From the NCBI GenBank assembly GCA_026989475.1, contig JALSJG010000018.1:1-5999 (forward strand): 5,999 nucleotides of DNA, written 5' to 3'. This DNA is from Thermaceae bacterium (GTDB lineage Bacteria; Deinococcota; Deinococci; Deinococcales; Marinithermaceae). Under the pieces are notes generated by a model. It saw only the letters and a program-made list of their open reading frames with translations. It had not been told where the DNA came from and did not search any database. Below, in pieces: positions 1 to 4,843 of this stretch (the stretch's first letter is position 1; every line of letters begins with the position of its first letter). The position numbers were made by a program, and so were the translations under genes.

Positions 1-485
1 AAGTAGCGGGCGGGGGTGAACCCGAACGCCCGGGCGACGAGGTTCGCCGGGAAGGACTCGAGCAGGGTGTTGTAGACCCGGACGGCGCCGTTGTAGTAGC
101 GGCGGGCGAGGGCGAGGTCCTCCTCGACCTCGGCGAGGGCGTTTTGGAGCGCGAGGAAGTTCTTGCTCGCTTTGAGCTCGGGGTAGGCCTCGGCCACGGC
201 GAGGAGCCGCGCGAGCTCCTCGGAGAGCGCCTCCTCGCCCTCGGGGTCAAAGCCCGCGCGAAGGGCGCTCACGCGTTCGAGCAGCGTGCGCTCGAAGTCG
301 GCGTAGGCCCGGGTCGCCTCCGCCAGGCGGGGGATCAGGTCGTGGCGGCGCTTGAGCTGGGCCTCGACCCCGGCCCAGGCCTCCCGTACCGCGTTCTTCG
401 CCGCCACCAGGCGGTTATAGAACCAGGCGAGGCCGAAGGCGACGGCGATCGCCACGGCCCACAAGGTGGCCAGCGCGGGGTTCAC
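1..485 (-). CDS. lemA: LemA family membrane protein (C-terminus cut by window edge)
   Basis: The minus-strand translation gives about 161 residues of a LemA-family protein. Residues 4-23 form one hydrophobic N-terminal helix, and the rest is a charged helical domain. Family hallmarks are visible: QLKRRHDLIPRL at residues 43-54, a later AEAYPELKASKNFLALQ segment, then ARRYYNGAVRVYN and the closing FPANLVARAFGF motif. The expected orientation is a short outside N-terminus, one membrane anchor and a helical bundle; the molecular function of LemA proteins is not established. The start is GTG at 485, because an in-frame TAG lies 12 bases upstream (497-495) with no other start between. There is no well-spaced Shine-Dalgarno; a TAGCAT box six bases upstream suggests a leaderless mRNA. 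LemA proteins are usually near 185 residues, so little is missing beyond base 1. It diverges from the ATPase gene across 19 bp. Family assignment is firm; role is unknown. Confidence 0.93.
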   Translation of the reverse strand, partial: MNPALATLWAVAIAVAFGLAWFYNRLVAAKNAVREAWAGVEAQLKRRHDLIPRLAEATRAYADFERTLLERVSALRAGFDPEGEEALSEELARLLAVAEAYPELKASKNFLALQNALAEVEEDLALARRYYNGAVRVYNTLLESFPANLVARAFGFTPARY

Positions 486-490
486 GCCTC

Positions 491-496
491 TATGCT
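491..496 (+). promoter_or_regulatory. -10-like box TATGCT for the ATPase-enolase operon
   Basis: TATGCT fits TANNNT and ends eight bases before the ATG at 505. The mRNA would be leaderless or have a leader of one or two bases. An AAGG at 498-501 could act as a weak Shine-Dalgarno only if transcription began further upstream. No clear -35 is seen around 468-473. The box overlaps the opposing TAGCAT by five bases, so the two promoters probably cannot be melted by two polymerases at once. Confidence 0.5.
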
Positions 497-497
497 A
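492..497 (-). promoter_or_regulatory. -10-like box TAGCAT for the LemA gene
   Basis: TAGCAT on the minus strand fits the bacterial -10 pattern TANNNT and ends six bases before the GTG start at 485. That is where transcription would begin at or next to the start codon, as in the leaderless transcripts known to be common in Deinococcus-Thermus. No convincing TTGACA-like -35 is seen in the expected place, which lies inside the divergent ATPase gene. It shares five bases with the plus-strand box at 491-496. This is inferred from position and consensus only. Confidence 0.5.
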
Positions 498-504
498 AGG
501 CCCG

Positions 505-1203
505 ATGCCGGAGGAGGTCTTTGCGCTCGAGCCCCGGGACGGCTACCGCCCGCTGGTGGAGCAGGATCTGGTGGTGCTGGTGGGGCTCACCGGGGCGGGG
601 AAGACCACGCTCGCCCGGGCGCTTGGGCTTCCCACGCTCCCCAACCGGCGCGCGCTCACCGACCGCTACGTGCTCGGCGAGCCGGTTTCCGACCGGGTGG
701 AGCGGTTTCGCCGGGTGGCCGAATGGCGAAGGCGCCATCCCGGGGGGATCGCCGAGCTTTTGGCGAGGGGGTACGCGCCCCCGGAGCCGCTATGGCTCTT
801 CGACGGGCTCAGGGGGGAGGGGGAGCTCGCTTATGCCCTTTCCCACCTGCCCCGGGCGCGGTTTCTGGTGCTCGAGCTCGACCACGGCACCCGCCTCCTC
901 CGCCTCCTTGCCCGGGGGGACGCCTTCGACCGGGCCGAGGCGGAGGAGGGGGACCTCTTCGCCCTGGCCCGGGGGATGGTCCCCGAGGCGGCGCTACGGG
1001 AGGCGCTCCGGGTAGCCCCGGTGGAGGAGGTCCGAAGAAAGCTCCGGATCGTCGTCGAGGAGGCCAAGAACTACGGCTACGAGGGAGTGCGCCGGGTGCT
1101 CGGGCAGAATCCGAGGGCGCTTTTTTTAGACGCGAGGAGGCCCGTGGAGGCGCTCCTCGCCGAGGCCCGGGCCTGGCTGGAGGGGGCCGGTGCGGATCGT
1201 TGA
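505..1203 (+). CDS. P-loop ATP-binding protein of unknown function
   Basis: This encodes 232 residues that I do not recognise as a named family. A clean Walker A motif, GLTGAGKT, sits at residues 27-34 after the hydrophobic strand LVVLV. A Walker B-like strand LWLFDG lies at 96-101, with the aspartate at 100. The single-domain size and early P-loop resemble small nucleotide or nucleoside kinases and AAA-type orphan ATPases, but no base- or sugar-specific motif is visible. A lid-like basic stretch around residues 64-78 is only suggestive. The protein has no signal peptide or membrane helix, so it is probably cytoplasmic. ATG at 505 is the first possible start, since an in-frame TAA lies at 496-498. 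Its end overlaps the GTG start of the enolase-superfamily gene by 14 bp, so the two are probably co-transcribed and translationally coupled. ATP binding is likely; the substrate is unknown. Confidence 0.85.
   Translation: MPEEVFALEPRDGYRPLVEQDLVVLVGLTGAGKTTLARALGLPTLPNRRALTDRYVLGEPVSDRVERFRRVAEWRRRHPGGIAELLARGYAPPEPLWLFDGLRGEGELAYALSHLPRARFLVLELDHGTRLLRLLARGDAFDRAEAEEGDLFALARGMVPEAALREALRVAPVEEVRRKLRIVVEEAKNYGYEGVRRVLGQNPRALFLDARRPVEALLAEARAWLEGAGADR
1179..1184 (+). promoter_or_regulatory. Shine-Dalgarno GGAGGG setting the GTG start of the enolase-superfamily gene
   Basis: GGAGGG lies five bases before the GTG at 1190, inside the last codons of the ATPase gene. It is one of the clearer ribosome-binding sites in the window and fits an internal operon gene, in contrast to the promoter-proximal genes, which lack one. 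It supports GTG 1190 as the start even though this overlaps the upstream stop. Confidence 0.6.
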
Positions 1204-2281
1204 CCTGAGGCTTCGCTTTTTCCGGATCCCCCTTTCCGGGGAGCTCGCCTGGGGACGCGCGAGCCGGATGACGGCGCTCGAGCACGCGCTCGTCGAGGTG
1301 GAGCTCGAGGGCGGCGCCGTCGGCCGCGGGGAGATCGCGATCCGCCCCACGATCTACGGCGAGACCCAAGAGAGCGTCCTCGGCGCCCTTCGCTACCTGA
1401 AGCCCGGGCTCCTCGGCCGGCGGGCCGACGACGCGGCCGGCATCGCCGAGGTGTTCCGCCGGCTTCCCGGCAACCTCGCCGCCAAGGGGGGCCTCGACCT
1501 CGCGATCTGGTCGGCGCGGGCGGCGGCCGCCGGGGTGCCGCTTAAAAAACTCCTTCCGCCGGAAAAGGACCGGGTCGCGGTCGCCTACATCCTCGGCCTG
1601 GGCGACGAGGAGGCGGTGCTCGCCGACGCCGCCTTCGCCTACGAGCGGGGCGTGCGGGTCTTCAAGGTCAAGGTGGGGCGCGACCTCGCCGCCGATACCC
1701 GAAGGCTCGAGGCGTTAAAGCGCCGCTTCCCGGACGCGGCGCTCTACGCCGACGCCAACGAGACCCTCGATCCCGGGGAGGCCCCCCGCTACCTTATGGC
1801 CTGGCGGGAGTTCGGGCTTTTGTATGTCGAGGAGCCGCTTCCGGTGGAGCTCGTCCGGGAGCGGGCGGCGCTTAAGGCGCGGGGAATCCTTCCCCTTATC
1901 GCCGACGACTCCGCCTTCACCCCCCGCGACCTCGCCCGCGAGCTCGCCCTCGACACCTTCGACGTGCTGAACGTCAAGCCCGCCCGGAGCGGCTTCACCG
2001 CGAGCCTCGCGATGCTCGAGCTCGCCCGCCGCGCCGGTAAGCGGACGATGGTGGGGAGCCAGGCGTTTTCCACCTTTGGCGCCTACCACGCGCTTTTGCT
2101 TGCGCTTCGGGGCACGGTCACCGAGCCCAGCGAGCTCGCCTTTCACCTGAAGGCCGAAGGGGGCTTTTTCCCCTTTCCCAAAATCCGCGGGGGCTACCTC
2201 CACGCCCGGGACCTCCCCGAGGAAGCCTTCGACGAGGAGGCCTTCGCCCGCTACGAGCTGCGCTCGAGCACGAGCTTGTAG
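1190..2281 (+). CDS. Enolase-superfamily enzyme, muconate-lactonizing / dipeptide epimerase / OSBS-like
   Basis: This encodes 363 residues with a complete enolase-superfamily active site of the MLE subgroup. The acid-base pair is K161 (in the KVK motif at 159-161) and K263 (in NVKPARSGF). Metal ligands are D188 in DANE, E214 in VEEP and D239 in ADDS. An N-terminal capping domain (about 1-125) precedes the barrel. Such enzymes abstract an alpha proton from a carboxylate substrate bound to Mg2+; the subgroup includes cycloisomerases, o-succinylbenzoate synthase, N-succinylamino acid racemase and L-Ala-D/L-Glu epimerase. The IYGETQESVL cap segment recalls dipeptide epimerases and KPAR recalls OSBS. 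However, the usual GG after that lysine strand is replaced by SGF, and I see no DxD specificity motif of classic epimerases near the C-terminus. The substrate is therefore open. It is cytoplasmic and coupled to the ATPase gene. Its last 31 bp overlap the S4 gene on the other strand. Confidence 0.92.
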   Translation: MRIVDLRLRFFRIPLSGELAWGRASRMTALEHALVEVELEGGAVGRGEIAIRPTIYGETQESVLGALRYLKPGLLGRRADDAAGIAEVFRRLPGNLAAKGGLDLAIWSARAAAAGVPLKKLLPPEKDRVAVAYILGLGDEEAVLADAAFAYERGVRVFKVKVGRDLAADTRRLEALKRRFPDAALYADANETLDPGEAPRYLMAWREFGLLYVEEPLPVELVRERAALKARGILPLIADDSAFTPRDLARELALDTFDVLNVKPARSGFTASLAMLELARRAGKRTMVGSQAFSTFGAYHALLLALRGTVTEPSELAFHLKAEGGFFPFPKIRGGYLHARDLPEEAFDEEAFARYELRSSTSL

Positions 2282-2514
2282 TTGCCCCGGGCGGTCTTTC
2301 CGAGAATCGCCTTCACCACTACCCGGCCGAGCCCCCGGGCCTCGATCACGCTCCCTTCGCCCACCTCGTCCTTGGCCTTGGCGACGCGCCCGTTTACGAG
2401 GACGTTTCCTTCCTTGATGCCCTTTTGAAAATAGCTCCGCGAGACCCCGAGCCCCTTCGCCCCCACCGCGTCCACCCGGAGCGAGGGCACCACCGCCACG
2501 ACCTCCCGCGCCAC
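2251..2514 (-). CDS. Small stand-alone S4-domain RNA-binding protein (YlmH C-terminal-like)
   Basis: This encodes 87 residues that are nearly all S4 domain. The S4 core is visible: LRVDAVGAKGLGVSRSYFQK at about residues 12-31, then IKEGNVLVNGRVAKAKDEV and GSVIEARG. After it come GLGR, a short strand, and ILGKTARGNYKLVLER, which matches the tail of YlmH-type proteins, where RGxGR is followed by GKT(K/R)xG. S4 domains bind structured RNA, usually rRNA or tRNA; YlmH relatives bind the ribosome or stalled-nascent-chain complexes. The N-terminal part of full YlmH (about 170 residues) is absent. This is not a truncation caused by the window, because an in-frame TAA lies 12 bases upstream of the GTG at 2514 with no start between. 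A TAACCT box six bases before the GTG suggests a leaderless message. It converges on the enolase-superfamily gene and diverges from the ligase gene. Confidence 0.85.
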   Translation of the reverse strand: MAREVVAVVPSLRVDAVGAKGLGVSRSYFQKGIKEGNVLVNGRVAKAKDEVGEGSVIEARGLGRVVVKAILGKTARGNYKLVLERSS

Positions 2515-2520
2515 GCCTTC

Positions 2521-2526
2521 AGGTTA
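2521..2526 (-). promoter_or_regulatory. -10-like box TAACCT for the S4 gene
   Basis: TAACCT on the minus strand fits TANNNT and ends six bases before the GTG at 2514, the same spacing as for the LemA gene. The TAA of the box is also the in-frame stop that bounds the S4 ORF. No clear -35 is visible. Transcription is expected at or just before the start codon. Confidence 0.45.
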
Positions 2527-2532
2527 GCGCCT

Positions 2533-2538
2533 TAGAAT
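2533..2538 (+). promoter_or_regulatory. -10-like box TAGAAT for the ligase gene
   Basis: TAGAAT is the best TANNNT match in this gap. It overlaps the ATG at 2537, so an mRNA started from it could not contain that ATG. It ends seven bases before an in-frame GTG at 2546, the spacing expected for a leaderless start. It therefore suggests that GTG 2546, not ATG 2537, is the true start of the ligase. No clear -35 is seen. Confidence 0.45.
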
Positions 2539-3718
2539 GCTCCCCGTGCCTCGCTGGCTCGCTTACTACCTGGCGCTGGTTCCGGTCTTTCCGCCGCTTT
2601 ACCTCGCCGGGTTCTATGGGCTGCGCTTTTTTCGAAACCTGAAACCCGCGGTCCGGAACGCCTTGATCCTCTTCGTGGGGCTCGAGCTCCTCGCCGCGCT
2701 CCTTACCCCGCGCCCGCTCCTTTCCCTGCCGCTTGCCCTTCTCCGGGGCCTTTTCGTCCTGGGCCTGATCGGGGTGGGGGTCTGGCTCGGCCGCTCCGAG
2801 CGGCTCGGTCCTCTTCTCTACGGCTACCTCGCGGTCTACCTGGTGGCGCTTTTCACCAGCGGGATCACCCTGGGCGAGCGCCTCTTCCACTGGGCCCGGC
2901 TTGTCCACCCCTACTACACCACCGTCTCGCTGGGGCTCTCTGCCGCCCTCGGTCTTTGGCTCGCGGTAGGGGTGCCGGGCCTGCCCCGGTGGGTGCGCAT
3001 CCTCGGCGGGTTGCTCGCCCTCGTCGTCCTGCTTTTCGCCGGGAGCCGGGGGGCGCTGCTTGCCCTCTTCGTCGGGGCGATGGCCGCCGCCATCTTCGGC
3101 GGGGCCCGGTTCCTGCGGGCCGTTGGGGTCGGCGGGGTGGCGCTCGGGATCGCCCTGTTGCTCGCCGAGAGCGAGCGCAAGGTGGGGGCGATCACCCGGC
3201 TTTTGAACCTCAAAAACCTCTCCGGCCGGGACAAGGTCTGGGAGGGGGCGGTCGAGGCCTTCCGCGCGCACCCCTTGGGGGGAAGCGGGCCGTACCAGCT
3301 TGGGCCCTACCTCGACCACCTTTATCGGGCGGGCTGCCACCTGTGGGTGGGGGCGGAACGGCTCGGCCTTAAGTGCCCCACCTGGCTCGAGCCCTTCGCC
3401 GGCGCCTGGCTCATCGCCCACAACGTCCTGCTCCACGCCCTCGGCGAGACCGGCGTGATCGGCACCCTCGGCTGGGCCGTGCTCTACCTCCTTTCCGGCT
3501 ACGCCGTGCTGCGGGCCCGGGAGCCCCTGGTGGCGGCGATCTTCTTCGGATTCATGGCGATGGGCCTGGTGGACAATCCCACTCTGGTCCCGAGCCTATC
3601 CCTCGCCGAGGTCTTCTGGGTGGCGGTGGGCATCGCCGTCGTCCGCTCGGGGCTCGCGGTAGCGCCGGAGCAGGCGCTCCCGCGGAAGGTAGACCAGGCG
3701 CGGCTCGAGGCGCCTTAG
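2537..3718 (+). CDS. O-antigen ligase / Wzy_C-type polysaccharide polymerase-ligase, integral membrane
   Basis: This encodes 393 residues with many hydrophobic helices from residue 8 to about 372. The family pattern is clear: GSRGALLALFVG (from residue 169), then the extracytoplasmic loop beginning SGRDKVWEGAVEAFRAHPLG with R231, followed by AHNVLLHALGETGVIG with H295. Such a conserved loop Arg and His are typical of WaaL/O-antigen ligase and Wzy polymerase proteins, which transfer or polymerise lipid-linked glycans on the outer face of the inner membrane. In a Thermus-like cell the product would be an envelope polysaccharide or glycan-modified protein rather than classic LPS. The loop carries two cysteines, C267 and C280, which could form a disulfide. 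ATG at 2537 is the first start after an in-frame TAG; GTG at 2546 is likely the true start, judged from the TAGAAT box. The last 123 bp lie antisense to the deacetylase gene. Ligase versus polymerase cannot be decided. Confidence 0.87.
   Translation: MLPVPRWLAYYLALVPVFPPLYLAGFYGLRFFRNLKPAVRNALILFVGLELLAALLTPRPLLSLPLALLRGLFVLGLIGVGVWLGRSERLGPLLYGYLAVYLVALFTSGITLGERLFHWARLVHPYYTTVSLGLSAALGLWLAVGVPGLPRWVRILGGLLALVVLLFAGSRGALLALFVGAMAAAIFGGARFLRAVGVGGVALGIALLLAESERKVGAITRLLNLKNLSGRDKVWEGAVEAFRAHPLGGSGPYQLGPYLDHLYRAGCHLWVGAERLGLKCPTWLEPFAGAWLIAHNVLLHALGETGVIGTLGWAVLYLLSGYAVLRAREPLVAAIFFGFMAMGLVDNPTLVPSLSLAEVFWVAVGIAVVRSGLAVAPEQALPRKVDQARLEAP
3596..3718. other. 123-bp tail-to-tail antisense overlap of ligase and deacetylase genes
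   Basis: The ligase stop (TAG, 3716-3718) lies inside the deacetylase gene, and the deacetylase stop (TAG, read on the minus strand at 3598-3596) lies inside the last membrane helix of the ligase. From 3665 to 3718 the deacetylase still encodes its RRLEPRLVYLPRERLL segment while the ligase encodes a polar tail. From 3596 to about 3660 the ligase encodes its helix while the deacetylase encodes a charged, low-complexity tail. Confidence 0.8.
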
Positions 3719-4843
3719 CGGACGGCCGCCATAGAGCTTGTGCAGGATCCGCGTCCAAAGCCCCAGGCGAAGGGCAGTGAGGGGCGGTAGCGGCACCGCC
3801 TCAAAGCCCATCGGGGTCAGCAATTCCCAAAAGTGGGTGATCCCGAAGAAGACCTGCGTTTCCTTGAGCTCAGCCCGGGTGCGGGCGGCGCGGGCGAGGT
3901 CGGCGAGGGCGCGCTGACCGGCCCGGTAGGCGGCGACCGGGCTCACCTCCCCCAGACGCCGGAGCCGCTCGGAGTCCAGGTGGAGCTCGACCGCGGGGGT
4001 CCCCCTGGGATAGCCGGGTAGATCCAGGGGGAGCGGGGCGGGGCCGATCCGGAGGATCGCGTGGGGACCGTGGCCCAGCGGTTTTACCCGGTAGACCCGG
4101 GCAAAGGCGGCCTCCACCGGGGCGAGGAGCTTGGGCCCGAGCTCGCCGAGCCCGGCCACCACCGGACGGAGCTCGGCGAGGGGGGCCGGCCGGTAGCCGG
4201 CGGAGAGGAGCGCGGGCAAAAGGCGGGGAAGGGCGTTCGCCGCCACCTCGCCCCCCCGTCCGGCGTCGTGCATCACCACGATGCTCCCGGGGCGAACCCG
4301 GGCTAGGACCTTGGCGGCCACCGCTTTTGGCGTCGCCCCCGGCACCCAGTCCCCGGCCTCGACCTCCCACTGCACCGGCACCAGGCCGAGCCGCCGCGTG
4401 GCGAGAAGGAGCGGCCAGGTCCAGCCTCCGTGGGGAGGGCGGTAGTGGCGCACCGGCGTACCCGCGAGCTCCTCGAGCGCTTCCTTCGCCTCCGCGAGCT
4501 CGCCGTGGAGCCGGAGCGGGTTTTTCAGCCAGGCGTGGCGGTGGATCCCGCCGTGGAGGGCGACCTCGTGTCCGGCTGCGACGAGCGCTCGGACGAGCTC
4601 GGGGTGCTTCCTGGCCCGCTCGTGGAGCAGGAAGAAGGTGGCCCGCACCCCATGCTCGGCGAGGGCCTCGAGCACGGCTGGCGTGGTCCTGGGGTCGGGG
4701 CCGTCGTCGAAGGTGAGGGCGAGCTCGCCGCGGCCGGCGCGTACCCGGCTCGCCACCGCGAGGCCGAGCCGCTGGTGAAAAAGCCAGGGAAGGCCGGCGT
4801 GCAAGAGGGCGAGGAGGGTTCCCCCGGCGAGCCAGGGGTTCAA
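3596..4843 (-). CDS. NodB-type polysaccharide deacetylase with extra C-terminal (YkoP-like) domain
   Basis: This encodes 415 residues from a TTG start at 4843. A hydrophobic N-terminal segment (residues 4-22) looks like an uncleaved signal-anchor, placing the enzyme outside the inner membrane. The NodB (CE4) domain covers about 38-210, with motif 1 TFDDGPD (44-50, catalytic and metal aspartates 46-47), motif 2 HGGIH (97-101), motif 3 RPPHGG (135-140), motif 4 around GDW (164-166) and motif 5 IVVMHDAG (188-195). These enzymes remove acetyl groups from N-acetylated glycans such as peptidoglycan or exopolysaccharide. Motif 2 has G where HSxxH or HTxxH is usual. Residues about 215-400 form a second domain with the segment GTPAVELHLDSERL, which resembles the YkoP-like domain found fused to deacetylases (by memory, not by search). 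TTG at 4843 overlaps the glycosyltransferase stop as TTGA; much longer in-frame extensions upstream are antisense-free but lack homology. The tail overlaps the ligase gene. Confidence 0.88.
   Translation of the reverse strand: MNPWLAGGTLLALLHAGLPWLFHQRLGLAVASRVRAGRGELALTFDDGPDPRTTPAVLEALAEHGVRATFFLLHERARKHPELVRALVAAGHEVALHGGIHRHAWLKNPLRLHGELAEAKEALEELAGTPVRHYRPPHGGWTWPLLLATRRLGLVPVQWEVEAGDWVPGATPKAVAAKVLARVRPGSIVVMHDAGRGGEVAANALPRLLPALLSAGYRPAPLAELRPVVAGLGELGPKLLAPVEAAFARVYRVKPLGHGPHAILRIGPAPLPLDLPGYPRGTPAVELHLDSERLRRLGEVSPVAAYRAGQRALADLARAARTRAELKETQVFFGITHFWELLTPMGFEAVPLPPLTALRLGLWTRILHKLYGGRPLRRLEPRLVYLPRERLLRRYREPRADDGDAHRHPEDLGEG

Noticed and set aside
144..1208. A 354-codon plus-strand open frame across LemA and the ATPase gene
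   Set aside because: It crosses a strand switch between two well-supported genes, and its product is low-complexity Gly/Ala/Arg/Pro; it is a shadow.
2262..2275. GCTCG-AGCA-CGAGC hairpin at the convergent gene ends as an intrinsic terminator
   Set aside because: The stem is only five base pairs, inside coding sequence of both genes, and no T-run follows on either strand.
2519..3436. A 305-codon minus-strand open frame opposite the ligase
   Set aside because: The product is charged and proline-rich without motifs, while the plus-strand frame has clear membrane helices and ligase motifs.
3717..3728. GCGG/CCGC mini-hairpin next to the ligase stop as a terminator
   Set aside because: A four-base-pair stem without a T-tract is expected by chance in DNA this GC-rich.
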